Positions 18,365-27,237 of a DNA stretch of 44,813 bases are shown in pieces. The stretch comes from Veillonella sp. VA142 (GTDB taxonomy: Bacteria; Bacillota; Negativicutes; Veillonellales; Veillonellaceae). The notes under the pieces are model-generated. The model was given only the letters and a program-made list of their open reading frames with translations. It had not been told where the DNA came from and searched no databases. The stretch spans positions 1 through 44,813 of the forward strand of contig NZ_RQVN01000015.1 in assembly GCF_003992135.1 (NCBI RefSeq), read 5' to 3'. Every line of letters begins with the position of its first letter. Within the stretch, counting starts at the first letter, position 1. Made by a program: the position numbers and the translations under genes.

Positions 18365-18617
18365 TTAAATCAAGATGATAATTGTTTTACATATAATCAT
18401 TTTAGATGTGTCTATGAGATTGCAATTTATCTGTATTAACGAGTTGGAGAATCCTTTGTATTAAGGGTTTTATTGTCATCTGCGAAATGAATATTTTAAA
18501 ACTTGATTTTAAATATCTAGTTATGCTATATTTGAAAAGCAATATACATAATAAAAAGTATATGCTAGGTTTGTTGTGATCATGCATTATGCATTTCACA
18601 TAATACTAATTATAGGT
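18365..18617. other. AT-rich intergenic stretch with no supported gene
   Basis: This lies between the potE terminator and the mscL terminator. A 65-codon minus-strand frame (18402-18599) exists but has no ribosome site and no recognisable sequence. Only short chance-like palindromes are seen, such as ATGCATTATGCAT near 18584. Confidence 0.5.
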
Positions 18618-18645
18618 AAAGGACTGACACTCGTGTCAGTCCTTT
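18618..18645. terminator. Perfect palindrome, probable terminator of mscL
   Basis: A 12-bp stem AAAGGACTGACA / TGTCAGTCCTTT around CTCG. It lies about 60 nt beyond the mscL stop on the minus strand and faces the potE terminator. T runs are short on both sides. Confidence 0.6.
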
Positions 18646-18703
18646 CCTATTAATATTGTATAAAGTTAAAACTCAAAAGGGTAGGTGCTAGGAATTGTTA
18701 TAG

Positions 18704-19150
18704 CTAGCATTCTTTGATCGCCAATTCAGCTGTACAATGTGGACAGCGTGTGGCATCGTCAGCAATCGCTTCACGGCAATAGTCACATTTACGGACTATC
18801 ACTGGTGCTTCAGTAGGTGTAAATCGTTTAATTTGGCTGCTGATAATGAAAATACAAAATGCAATAATAAGAAATTCAAATACTGTGTTCAAGAAAAGGC
18901 CATAGGCTAATACAGGAATACCCGCTGCTTTTGCTTCTGCTAAGGTAGTGGGAGCACCACTAGTTGTTAAAGGGATAAATAAATTGGAAAAGTCTACACC
19001 GCCTAATAATAAGCCGATAGGGGGCATCACGACATCGTTTACCAAGGAAGTAACAATTTTACCAAAAGCGGCACCAATGATAACACCGACGGCTAAATCT
19101 ACTACATTACCGCGCATGGCAAAGTCTTTAAAGTCTTTCAAAAAGCTCAT
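18704..19150 (-). CDS. mscL: Large-conductance mechanosensitive channel MscL with C-terminal zinc ribbon
   Basis: This 148-residue protein is an emergency osmotic-release channel of the inner membrane. [20 protein letters not shown] is the signature of the N-terminal helix and first membrane segment; [14 protein letters not shown] is the second. After the second segment comes IKRFTP and then CDYC-x(11)-CPHC, a compact zinc ribbon not present in the textbook MscL. Upstream in-frame starts (to 19174) are possible, but TGGAGA is spaced for the ATG at 19150 ([10 protein letters not shown]). It is a single-gene unit. Confidence 0.92.
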   Translation of the reverse strand: MSFLKDFKDFAMRGNVVDLAVGVIIGAAFGKIVTSLVNDVVMPPIGLLLGGVDFSNLFIPLTTSGAPTTLAEAKAAGIPVLAYGLFLNTVFEFLIIAFCIFIISSQIKRFTPTEAPVIVRKCDYCREAIADDATRCPHCTAELAIKEC

Positions 19151-19264
19151 GCTAATCTCCATTTCAAAACGCATAAAATATAAAATACATCATATTATAA
19201 CGCAAACACATCGAAAAAGATAGATATAAATTGTATACTTGGATAAATGACGTTTCTAGATTGC

Positions 19265-19316
19265 AAAAAAAGCTGTCATACCGTTAGACATATACGTCTA
19301 GGGATGACAGCTTTTA
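19265..19316 (-). terminator. Terminator of the DeoR-family regulator gene
   Basis: On the minus strand AAAAGCTGTCAT pairs with ATGACAGCTTTT, with an inner TAGAC / GTCTA stem, followed by a run of seven T. It begins about 4 nt after the stop codon. Confidence 0.8.
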
Positions 19317-19319
19317 CAA

Positions 19320-20075
19320 TTAACGATGATGATCAACTTCTTGAATATTTGCATAGTTCCGATATAATTCATTAGGTAATTTTGTAGTAATAATAGACGC
19401 TTTATCAATGCTAGCAAAGGTTACAGATGAAATACGATCAAACTTAGATGGATCTGCTAGAACGAAAGCGTTGTGACATTTTTGCAATGCTTTTTCTTTT
19501 ACAGAGGCATCAAGAGGATCTTCTGTAGTAAAGCCAGATTTAAAACTAATTCCATGGGTACTAAAGAACCCTTGGGTAAAGTTATACGATTCCAATTGAT
19601 TGAGGGCTACGCTACCGACGACGGATGATGAAATGGGATTTACGGTGCCACCTAATAAGATGACTTTCATATGGCGCGATGCTAAATGGGTAGCATGATG
19701 AATGCCGTTAGTCACAAAGGTAGCATTGGTATGCTGTAAGTAATGTAATACCATTTCAGTGGTACTGCCTGCATCAATGAAGATAAAACCAGATGGACTG
19801 ATTAACTCAGAGGCCGCTAAGGCGATAGATTCTTTTGCGTCGCGATACATGACGGACTTAGGAAGCATATCTATATCCGTTGTAGTATGGTCGATAGTGA
19901 GGCTGGCTGCACCGCCGTGAACCTTTTGTAATAACCCTTTGTTGTGGAGATAGGCTAAATCTCTGCGTATTGTAGGCGCTGAAGATGACAACGCTGTTAC
20001 CAGTTCGTGTACGGTAACAACCCGATTTTGTTTCAAGCGTCGTAAAATAGCAGAATAACGTTCTTCAGGAAGCAT
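19320..20075 (-). CDS. DeoR-family transcriptional regulator
   Basis: This 251-residue protein has an N-terminal DeoR winged helix (VVTVHELVTALSSSAPTIRRDL, then LLQKVHGGA). Its C-terminal DeoRC-type sugar-phosphate sensing domain shows IFIDAGSTTEMVL, FVTNGIHHA, VILLGGTVNP and FVLADPSKFD. Such proteins usually repress sugar or nucleoside catabolic genes. It has a strong GGAGGTGA site. No sugar genes adjoin it: the divergent neighbour is dapF. Its regulon is therefore not evident here. Confidence 0.88.
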   Translation of the reverse strand: MLPEERYSAILRRLKQNRVVTVHELVTALSSSAPTIRRDLAYLHNKGLLQKVHGGAASLTIDHTTTDIDMLPKSVMYRDAKESIALAASELISPSGFIFIDAGSTTEMVLHYLQHTNATFVTNGIHHATHLASRHMKVILLGGTVNPISSSVVGSVALNQLESYNFTQGFFSTHGISFKSGFTTEDPLDASVKEKALQKCHNAFVLADPSKFDRISSVTFASIDKASIITTKLPNELYRNYANIQEVDHHR

Positions 20076-20293
20076 AGTGAAATCACCTCCAATATATGAT
20101 TAACCTAATACTGCTTAGGAAAACGTACCTATTATTTTTCCTATATTCATGGTAATATAAATGACAAATAAATTATAGTCATGTACAGTGGATTTCATCA
20201 AAATGTATAAAAGTAAAGGCTATATTTTGCGATAAATTAATAATCCGCTCTATGGAGATAGGAATTGTATAGGATACACAAGGGGAGATATGT

Positions 20294-21133
20294 ATGAAAA
20301 TAACAAAAATGCACGGTTTAGGAAATGATTTTATTGTTTTTTTCGATGAGGGTACATTAGAACTTGATGTGACGGACATGGCACAACGTCTTTGTGATCG
20401 TCATACGGGGATTGGTGCTGATGGTCTTGTCATTGTTATGTCTTCCGAGATGGCGGATGTGCGTATGCGTATTATCAATTCTGATGGTAGTGAAGCAGAA
20501 ATGTGTGGAAATGGCATTCGTTGCTTTGCTAAATATGCGTATGACCGCAAGATTATCACAAAAGATATCTTCACGGTAGAAACATTGGCAGGGATTATGA
20601 CGCCAGAAATTATAGCCGAGGATGGTGTAGCAAAGCTTGTGAAAGTGAATATGGGAAAACCTACTTTCACAGCTAGTGCGATTCCTATGGCTGTGGAGGC
20701 AGAGAAAGTCATTGATTATACCATTGATGTAGATGGCACATCCTATGTGGTGAGCTCTGTTTTATTAGGAGTACCACATACAGAAGTATTTGTAGATGAT
20801 GTGAAGACTATGCCACTTACTGTGCTAGGACCGAAGATTGAAAAGCATCCTCTATTCCCGAAAGGGACAAATGTGAATTTTGTACAAGTAGTGAATGAGA
20901 ACACGGTGAAAGTCAGAACTTGGGAGCGTGGTGCTGGGGCCACATTGGCATGTGGTACAGGATCTTGCTCTAGTGCTGTGATGGCTCATGAAAAAGGACT
21001 TACTGGACGTTCTGTAGATGTGGAGTTATACCTTGGTACTTTACATATTGATTATGATGAGGATGGAACCGTGTATATGACGGGACCTGCCGAAGAGGTG
21101 TTTAGCTTGGAGTTGGAAGGTGTAACTTGCTAG
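20294..21133 (+). CDS. dapF: Diaminopimelate epimerase DapF
   Basis: This 279-residue cytoplasmic enzyme converts LL- to meso-diaminopimelate for lysine and peptidoglycan. The two catalytic cysteines are visible: C71 in AEMCGNGIRCFAKYA and C220 in ATLACGTGSCSSAV. The N-terminus MHGLGNDFIV and the repeated mirror-fold halves are typical, and the length is normal. It starts behind AAGGGGAG. It stands alone, divergent from the DeoR gene. A weak hairpin (AAGGC / GCCTT, near 21160) follows it. Confidence 0.96.
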   Translation: MKITKMHGLGNDFIVFFDEGTLELDVTDMAQRLCDRHTGIGADGLVIVMSSEMADVRMRIINSDGSEAEMCGNGIRCFAKYAYDRKIITKDIFTVETLAGIMTPEIIAEDGVAKLVKVNMGKPTFTASAIPMAVEAEKVIDYTIDVDGTSYVVSSVLLGVPHTEVFVDDVKTMPLTVLGPKIEKHPLFPKGTNVNFVQVVNENTVKVRTWERGAGATLACGTGSCSSAVMAHEKGLTGRSVDVELYLGTLHIDYDEDGTVYMTGPAEEVFSLELEGVTC

Positions 21134-21201
21134 ATGTATGCTAATAGGTAGGCATGCTGAAGGCGTATAAGCCTTTAAAATATAAATATTTAAGATATAT
21201 C

Positions 21202-21244
21202 TACATTTGAATTTAGGGTAACAATACGTTTAGCTTCAAATGTA
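21202..21244. repeat. 10-bp inverted repeat downstream of dapF
   Basis: TACATTTGAA (21202-21211) and TTCAAATGTA (21235-21244) enclose 23 nt. It abuts copy 3 of the palindromic repeat family and may be part of the same insertion or a dapF terminator without a T run. Confidence 0.5.
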
Positions 21245-21251
21245 AAGAAAG

Positions 21252-21323
21252 TTGTAACGAAATAGCTCCCAATATAAAAGAGGAACGTTGATCATATCGT
21301 ATCGTATCAACGTTCCTCTTTTT
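21252..21323 (-). repeat. Palindromic intergenic repeat, copy 3 (inverted orientation)
   Basis: TTGTAACGAAATA (21252-21264) is the reverse complement of the TATTTTGTTACAG motif with two changes. Fourteen nt on comes AGAGGAACGTTGA / TCAACGTTCCTCT (21279-21291 with 21307-21319), identical in both arms to copy 2. Order and spacing are those of copies 1 and 2 read on the other strand. It lies between dapF and the SLH gene, which are convergent, and ends in a T run, so it can also terminate. Confidence 0.75.
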
Positions 21324-21428
21324 CTATATACAAGCATGAAAATAAAAAATAAAAGTATGGTTTTACATCTGATAGGCTTTGTTGTATTTAGCATTGGCTA
21401 CTCTGGTACATTATCAATTAACGTATAC

Positions 21429-22586
21429 CTATGAATTAGTTTTGAGCTGAATTTTCTTGCCAAACTTTTTAGCAAATGCTGTTTGTGTTGTGGTATGTAA
21501 TCGGTCTACGGTTAAAATTAAGCCATCTACATTTGGAGTTGGTGTGACTCCTAGAATGGTACCATGAGGCTCTAATTGACGATACAAGTAAGCCGCATCG
21601 GTTTGTAAATTGTCAAAGTCACCTAAGCTATAAGTACCTGTTGTAATGATGTGGTTATCTAAGAAGTGTTTGTCTTTAATATAAGCAGTTTCCGCTGTGA
21701 TAGCCTTCACATCACTCGTAGATGTAAAGGAAATGACTAATTTACCATCACGCCAGAACATGGCACCACGGTTGTGGAAATCGTAGTTTTCACCAAATGT
21801 CTTTTTGATCAGAGCGCGTGCCGTGTTTTCCATTTGTTGCTGCTGAATTGTATGTTGAATAGCAATAGCTTCTTTGGAGAAGAGTAAGCGATAGGTAATT
21901 TCTGCAGCCTCAGCACGGGTTACATATTTTTCAGGGTTAAATAAACCAGTTGTGCTGTAGTTAATAAACCCAAATAGGGCTAGTTCTCGTACTGATGATT
22001 GTGCCCAAGGGGCAATGAATTTTTGGTCGCTAAAATGGATGTTATCGAGGGCTGTTGGATCTTCTGTGTGGTACCCTTGGTAGTGTAAAAATTTATTGGC
22101 AACGACGGCAAACTCTTGACGAGACATATATTGCTCTGGCCGATAGGTGGAATCTCCATAGCCACTGATGATATTAGCCCTTGCTACACTTTCAATAGCC
22201 AAGGAAGACCAACGGTCAGAGGTGATATCTGAGAAAGAGCTGGCTAGCATGACAGACGGAGTATCACCAAGCATATTGCTAAATAAAGAGGCCGCCTCTT
22301 CACGAGATAGAGGCTCATTCGGTTTAAACATGCCATTGCGATAGCCACTCATTAGACCTTCTTTTGTCATTCTTGTAATAGATTGATAGGCCCAAAAAGT
22401 AGTCGGTACATCGGTAAAACGATATTTTTGCACCCGATCAAAGGTAGGGGTGCTGTTTGGCTGAGAATATGTAAACGTTTTAGGGGTAGATATAGGAGTG
22501 TCAGAAGGGGGTACGTTGACAGTATTTGCTTGTAAGATGAAAAGTGGTAATGCAGTCAGCAATAATGTTGTATATATACGTTTCAT
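21429..22586 (-). CDS. SLH-domain surface protein
   Basis: This 385-residue exported protein has a signal peptide (MKRIYTTLLLTALPLFILQA) and three SLH modules at about residues 54-105, 113-165 and 180-235. Visible SLH features are FTDVPTTFWAYQSI, LSREEAASLF, FSDITSDRWSSLAI, MSRQEFAVVA and VTRAEAAEITY. A C-terminal domain of about 140 residues is unknown. SLH modules bind secondary or polyamine-modified cell-wall structures. The ATG at 22586 follows GGAGGTAT; the frame is open further upstream but lacks a ribosome site. A role in envelope tethering is inferred. Confidence 0.85.
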   Translation of the reverse strand: MKRIYTTLLLTALPLFILQANTVNVPPSDTPISTPKTFTYSQPNSTPTFDRVQKYRFTDVPTTFWAYQSITRMTKEGLMSGYRNGMFKPNEPLSREEAASLFSNMLGDTPSVMLASSFSDITSDRWSSLAIESVARANIISGYGDSTYRPEQYMSRQEFAVVANKFLHYQGYHTEDPTALDNIHFSDQKFIAPWAQSSVRELALFGFINYSTTGLFNPEKYVTRAEAAEITYRLLFSKEAIAIQHTIQQQQMENTARALIKKTFGENYDFHNRGAMFWRDGKLVISFTSTSDVKAITAETAYIKDKHFLDNHIITTGTYSLGDFDNLQTDAAYLYRQLEPHGTILGVTPTPNVDGLILTVDRLHTTTQTAFAKKFGKKIQLKTNS

Positions 22587-22965
22587 AATATACCTCCAAA
22601 TATAGACAAGTAAATTGTGTATTATTATGTTTATCATACCATATTTGAAAGATTCGCTCCATGCAAAAAGAGTGATATTTGTCAATGAATTTGCCATATA
22701 AAAAGTTGAATCATAGAGCGAGGGTTATCTCTTTCATGAGTTTTGGTTATAGTACTAATTTTAGATGGGAATTAGAGGCAGAAAAGACAAGTGTGTTTTA
22801 ATAGAAGATTTGATATGTATTAAAATACATAAAAATTATATAAGCCTTGATGCCATAAGGCTTGATGAGACTAGGAAAAACGTGTGATTTTTGGTACAAA
22901 TTGGCTGATTGATAATGACTAGCAAAATAGTATAAAAATGGGTTCTTGCTAATATTGCAAGTCTT
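22587..22965. other. AT-rich intergenic region with possible operator palindromes
   Basis: No gene is supported. It contains a 16-nt palindrome, ATGTATTAAAATACAT (22815-22830), and a hairpin AAGCCTT / AAGGCTT (22842-22848 with 22857-22863). Both lie 100-180 nt upstream of the lut promoter. The SLH gene promoter must lie at the left end, on the minus strand, but no convincing -35/-10 pair was found. Confidence 0.45.
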
Positions 22966-22994
22966 TTGTAATTACAGAAAATTTACTATATAAT
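22966..22994 (+). promoter_or_regulatory. Sigma-A promoter of lutABC
   Basis: TTGTAA (22966-22971), 17 nt and TATAAT (22989-22994). The predicted start near 23001 gives a leader of about 110 nt containing small inverted repeats (TTAGAA / TTCTAA; TGATTG / CAATCA). Confidence 0.65.
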
Positions 22995-23111
22995 AAAGTC
23001 ATCAGAAAACTATTTAGAATCTACCGTTCTAATAGTACATAGATGGAAATGATTGATGCATTTTGCCAATCAAGTGATAGTAGTTTACTTTAAAGTTGAG
23101 GATGTGAAACA

Positions 23112-23849
23112 ATGAAAATTCATTTATTTCAACAATGTTTGATTGATATGTTCTACCCTCATGTAGGCATGGCAGGTGTAAAGGTTCTTGAAAACCTTGG
23201 CTGCGAATTAACAGTTCCTAAAAAGCAAGTGTGCTGTGGTCAGATGTTTGTTAACTCTGGTTACAACGAAGCTGCAAAAGGAGCTATCAAAAATACGATT
23301 GAACAATTCGAAAATGCTGATTATGTAGTGAGCATGTCTGGCTCTTGTGCGTTCGCGATTCGTGATGAATATCATCATATTTTAAAAGATGAACCAGAAT
23401 GGTTAGCACGTGCTGAAAAATTGAGCTCTAAAATTTATGAGTTCACACAATTCATCGTTGACGTATTAGGGGTAACTGATGTAGGAGCTCGCTTTAATGA
23501 TAAAGTGACATACCATAAATCTTGCCACGTAACACGTTTGATGGGAATTAAAGAACAACCAATGAAATTATTAGCCGGCATTCAAGGCTTAGAATACTTA
23601 CCATTGCATCGTGCTGAGCGTTGCTGTGGATTTGGTGGTACTTTCACAGTGAAAAATCCTGAAATTTCCGCTGTTATGACAAAAGAAAAAGCATTGAACA
23701 TTGCTGATTCTGGCGCTAACATTGTAGCAGGTTCCGATATGGCTTGCTTGATGAATATTGAAGGTATGTTAGATCGACTTTACAAAGAAGGAGAAATTGA
23801 TCGCCATATCCGTGTGATGCATATTGCGGAATTGTTGAATAGTCGATAG
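23112..23849 (+). CDS. lutA: L-lactate oxidation complex subunit LutA (iron-sulfur, CCG-domain)
   Basis: This 245-residue cytoplasmic protein has two cysteine-rich CCG modules: VCCGQMFVNSG with SGSCAF, and later SCHVTRLMG with RCCGFGGTF. These domains bind iron-sulfur cofactors. With LutB and LutC it oxidises L-lactate to pyruvate, as shown for the B. subtilis lutABC system. It is the first gene of the operon, with a modest GAGG ribosome site, and LutB follows after 11 nt. Codon use is strongly biased (GGT, CGT, GCT), which suggests high expression and fits an organism living on lactate. Confidence 0.92.
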   Translation: MKIHLFQQCLIDMFYPHVGMAGVKVLENLGCELTVPKKQVCCGQMFVNSGYNEAAKGAIKNTIEQFENADYVVSMSGSCAFAIRDEYHHILKDEPEWLARAEKLSSKIYEFTQFIVDVLGVTDVGARFNDKVTYHKSCHVTRLMGIKEQPMKLLAGIQGLEYLPLHRAERCCGFGGTFTVKNPEISAVMTKEKALNIADSGANIVAGSDMACLMNIEGMLDRLYKEGEIDRHIRVMHIAELLNSR

Positions 23850-23860
23850 GAGGAGTCACC

Positions 23861-25306
23861 ATGAGTAATATTATGTACGATAAACGCCCGTTTAAGACAC
23901 GCGTTAATGATGTGCTTGCTAATGACTTCAAAGTAAAAGCCATTCACACAGCACAGGATGTATTCTATGAAAAACGTAAAGCTGTAGTAGATCAAGTAGC
24001 AGAATGGGAAGACTTCCGTAATGAATCTGCTGATTTGCGTGACCATGTATTGGCTAATTTGGATTACTATTTAAATAAATTTGCTGAAAATGCTGAAAAA
24101 GCTGGTGCTCATGTGCACTTTGCAGCTGATGATAAAGAAGCAACAGCAATTTGCATGGAAGTACTTCGTGCAAAAGAAGCAAAAATGGTTGTTAAATCCA
24201 AAACCATGGTATCTGAAGAAATCGGATTAAACCACGAATTAATTAAAGAGGGTATCGAAGTTAACGAAACTGACTTGGCAGAATTTATTTTGCAAACAGC
24301 TGACTTTGATCCTCCATCCCATATCGTAGTGCCTGCACTGCATTTTGAACGTAACCGTATTCGTGATACATTTGCGAAAAAATTAGGTTATGAAGGTACT
24401 GAAAACCCAGAAGAGATGACTCGTTTCGTACGTCGTTATATCCGCGATCGTTTCTTGCGTGCTGATGTAGGTTTCACTGGATGTAACTTCGGTGTAGCTG
24501 AAACTGGTACTATCACTATCGTATCTAACGAAGGTAATGGTCGTATGGCGAGCTCTATGCCTAAAACGCAAATTGCATTGATGGGTATGGAACGTTTGGT
24601 ACCTGACTTTGCATCCTTGGATGTGATGATGGAAATGTTGATTCGTTCCTCTGTAGGCGCTAAAATTTCCAACTACTTCTCCATGATCACAGGTCCTGCT
24701 CGTGAGGAAGAAGCAGATGGTCCAGAAGAATTACACATCATCATCATTGATAACCGCCGTTCTGGTATTTTAGGTGGCGATTTTGAAGAAATGTTACGTT
24801 GTATCCGTTGTGGTGCATGTATGAACATTTGCCCTGTATATCGTCACATTACAGGTCATGGTTATGGCTCTATCTATCCAGGTCCAATGGGTGCTGTATT
24901 AACTCCACTATTGGTTGGCTATGAAGAAGCAGGCGATCTTCCATACGCGTCCACATTGTGCGGCGAATGTTGGGAACATTGCCCAGTTAAGATTCCATTG
25001 CATGAATTATTGTTGAAACATCGTCAAGTGATTGCAGATAAATTACAAATGCGTCCGGCTATCGAACGCAGTATCTTCCACACAGTGGCAGGTGTATTTG
25101 CGAACTCCTTCTTGTTCGATATGGGTACCAAAATGGGTGCTATCGGCATGAAATTAATGAGTAAAAATGGCCATATGGCAGACTGGACAAAAGTATTACC
25201 AGTAGTTGGTGGCTGGGTGAAAGCAAAAGACATGGGCTTGCTTAAAATGAGCAAATTCCGTGATGAATATGCAAAACACGTAGCACAAAAGGGAAAGGAG
25301 AAATAA
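23861..25306 (+). CDS. lutB: Lactate utilization iron-sulfur protein LutB
   Basis: This 481-residue protein has an N-terminal LUD-type domain and a C-terminal ferredoxin-like segment. That segment has two 4Fe-4S motifs, CIRCGACMNICP near residues 312-323 and CGECWEHCP near 366-374. It is the electron-transfer core of the lactate oxidase complex. Length matches LutB/YkgF proteins. It starts behind AGGAGGAG, 11 nt after lutA, and its stop lies directly before the lutC start, so the three genes form one tight operon. Codon bias is the same as in lutA. Confidence 0.94.
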   Translation: MSNIMYDKRPFKTRVNDVLANDFKVKAIHTAQDVFYEKRKAVVDQVAEWEDFRNESADLRDHVLANLDYYLNKFAENAEKAGAHVHFAADDKEATAICMEVLRAKEAKMVVKSKTMVSEEIGLNHELIKEGIEVNETDLAEFILQTADFDPPSHIVVPALHFERNRIRDTFAKKLGYEGTENPEEMTRFVRRYIRDRFLRADVGFTGCNFGVAETGTITIVSNEGNGRMASSMPKTQIALMGMERLVPDFASLDVMMEMLIRSSVGAKISNYFSMITGPAREEEADGPEELHIIIIDNRRSGILGGDFEEMLRCIRCGACMNICPVYRHITGHGYGSIYPGPMGAVLTPLLVGYEEAGDLPYASTLCGECWEHCPVKIPLHELLLKHRQVIADKLQMRPAIERSIFHTVAGVFANSFLFDMGTKMGAIGMKLMSKNGHMADWTKVLPVVGGWVKAKDMGLLKMSKFRDEYAKHVAQKGKEK

Positions 25307-25307
25307 A

Positions 25308-26018
25308 ATGGATCAAGCAAAAAAACAAGCCTTTTTAGGTCGACTATCTCGTGCGTTAGGCCGTGACTCAATTCCTACATCTGTAACACCTTTTGATTTT
25401 TCAAAAGGACCTCAAGAGACTATGTATTCTGACCTTAGCCATGAGCAAGTAATAGAGATGTTTAAAACAGAAGCGGAACGTTTAGGTACTAAACTTATCG
25501 AAGTGGAAGCTTCTCAAGTAGGTCAAACGTTGGTTGATGAAATCGTTGCTCGTGGTGGCGGTAGCGTTGTGTACCCTAAATCCGGAGAAGTAGAAACATA
25601 CGGATTAGAAGAAGCTTTCAAACAATTAAGCGAAGACCAAGCTACATTCTATCAATGGGATGCTACAAAAGGTCGTGAAGCGAACATCAATGTGGCGAAA
25701 GATTCTAACATTGGTATTACATTCCCAATCATGGGTATTGCGGAAACAGCAACAGTTATCCAACCAAGTACAGAAGAGTCTGGTCGTTCCTTAGGCTTAT
25801 TGCCTTTAACGCATATTTCTGTATTGCGTGAAGATACAATTCATCCACGTATGACACAAACTATGGCAGAATTAGCAAAGATCTATCGTAGTAATCCAGC
25901 TAAGTTCCCTACCAATGTAGTTCATATTTCTGGTCCATCCAATACTGCAGACATCGAGTTAGTTCGTGTTGTTGGTGTACATGGTCCGATTAATGTAACT
26001 TTCATCTTAGTTAAATAA
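25308..26018 (+). CDS. lutC: Lactate utilization protein LutC (LUD domain)
   Basis: This 236-residue LUD-domain protein is the third subunit of the lactate oxidation complex. Recognisable blocks are NIGITFPIMGIAETAT, SLGLLPLTHISVL and HISGPSNTADIELVRVVGVHGP, the last being the conserved C-terminal motif. It starts one nucleotide after the lutB stop, with AAAGGAG inside the lutB 3' end. No lactate permease or LutR-type regulator adjoins the operon. It is followed by a strong terminator. Confidence 0.94.
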   Translation: MDQAKKQAFLGRLSRALGRDSIPTSVTPFDFSKGPQETMYSDLSHEQVIEMFKTEAERLGTKLIEVEASQVGQTLVDEIVARGGGSVVYPKSGEVETYGLEEAFKQLSEDQATFYQWDATKGREANINVAKDSNIGITFPIMGIAETATVIQPSTEESGRSLGLLPLTHISVLREDTIHPRMTQTMAELAKIYRSNPAKFPTNVVHISGPSNTADIELVRVVGVHGPINVTFILVK

Positions 26019-26045
26019 GAATGATAACTTGATACAATGAATATG

Positions 26046-26088
26046 ATATAGGGTAGTTGATAGGTATATCAGCTATCCTATATTTTTT
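26046..26088 (+). terminator. Terminator of lutABC
   Basis: A 17-bp stem (ATATAGGGTAGTTGATA with TATCAGCTATCCTATAT, two G-U pairs) is closed by GGTA and followed by six T. Confidence 0.88.
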
Positions 26089-26093
26089 GGTCT

Positions 26094-26121
26094 TTGACAA
26101 AGCCGCTTTTTTTCGTATACT
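26094..26121 (+). promoter_or_regulatory. Sigma-A promoter of mscS
   Basis: TTGACA (26094-26099), 16 nt and TATACT (26116-26121), directly after the lutC terminator. The leader is about 113 nt. Confidence 0.7.
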
Positions 26122-26240
26122 TAAAGTTGATATATTAATCAGTTAAGTTCTATGTCTGTCATAGAATCCAATCGTATGGGAGTTAACGTCATGTACTGTA
26201 AGTTAGTTAGAGCAATATACTTATAGGAAAGGAGTAAAGG

Positions 26241-27119
26241 ATGTTATTAGCAGAAGAAAAAGTTGCCACAGCCACAGCGGCAGGCGCTGAAAAGGTAGCA
26301 GAGCATGTGGAGGAAAGCATTTCCTTTATGGGACATATGCAATCTTTAGTAATTGAATATTTACCAAGCATCATCTTGGCCATTGTTGTGTTGATTGTAG
26401 GTCGCTATTTGGCTTTATTGATGAGACGCGTGTCAGTACAACTGATGAGCCGTGCTAGTTATGATCAAACGGTGCGCAGCTTTGCGTCTCAAATCATTTA
26501 CTATACAATTATGTCTGTAGTTGTCTTGTCAGCGTTGTCCTTAGTGGGATTCCCAACGAACAACTTTTTAGCCGCTTTTGGTGCCTTTGGTATCGCTATT
26601 GGTTTAGCCTTACAAAATAATATGGCCAACTTAGCATCAGGCTTGATTATCTTGGCTTTCAAACCATTTAAAGCGGGAGATTGGATTTCCGTAAATGGTG
26701 TAGAAGGTTCTGTGAAAGCCATCCATTTGATTAACACAGCTATTGCAACGAAAGAAAATCGTATCGTCTTTATCCCAAACTCGGCCATTACGTCTAATAA
26801 CTTGATGAATAGTAACTATGAACAAACGAGATATATTACGTTTGTGTTTGGAATTAACTATAATGCGGATCACCACCGTGCCATTGAAATCATTAAAGAG
26901 ATTCTTGTAAGCACAGGCAAGGTTCATAATATGGATAGCTTAGAAATTGGTATTAAAGAATTTGGTGATAGTTCTGTAAATATTGTGGCATATCCTTTAA
27001 TTAACGCTAGTGATTATAGAGAAGTTTATTATGGTGTTATGTCCGATGTGAAAGATCGTTTTGATGCAGAGGGTATCGATATCCCGTATCCACAACGTGT
27101 GGTACATATGGCTAACTAA
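26241..27119 (+). CDS. mscS: Small-conductance mechanosensitive channel, MscS family
   Basis: This 292-residue inner-membrane channel opens on hypo-osmotic stress. Three membrane segments are predicted. The pore helix is glycine/alanine-patterned (FGAFGIAIGLALQNNMANL), followed by FKAGDWISVNGVEGSV and IPNSAITSNNLMN of the cytoplasmic cage. Size matches E. coli MscS (286). It starts behind AAAGGAG. It has its own promoter and is followed by a separate gene after about 120 nt. The short Ala/Glu-rich N-terminus replaces a signal peptide. Confidence 0.93.
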   Translation: MLLAEEKVATATAAGAEKVAEHVEESISFMGHMQSLVIEYLPSIILAIVVLIVGRYLALLMRRVSVQLMSRASYDQTVRSFASQIIYYTIMSVVVLSALSLVGFPTNNFLAAFGAFGIAIGLALQNNMANLASGLIILAFKPFKAGDWISVNGVEGSVKAIHLINTAIATKENRIVFIPNSAITSNNLMNSNYEQTRYITFVFGINYNADHHRAIEIIKEILVSTGKVHNMDSLEIGIKEFGDSSVNIVAYPLINASDYREVYYGVMSDVKDRFDAEGIDIPYPQRVVHMAN

Positions 27120-27237
27120 TGGCATAAGGTACTATTATTTCGTACTCAGATGGTCGGTGTCGCGGTCAAAGTAATATGCGAGGATAGAGATACACTTGCT
27201 TGAACCTATTCGTATGTATGGAAAGGGAGGAGATAGT

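Noticed and set aside
18402-18599. 65-codon minus-strand frame between potE and mscL
   Set aside because: No ribosome site, no recognisable sequence, and AT-rich composition typical of chance frames.
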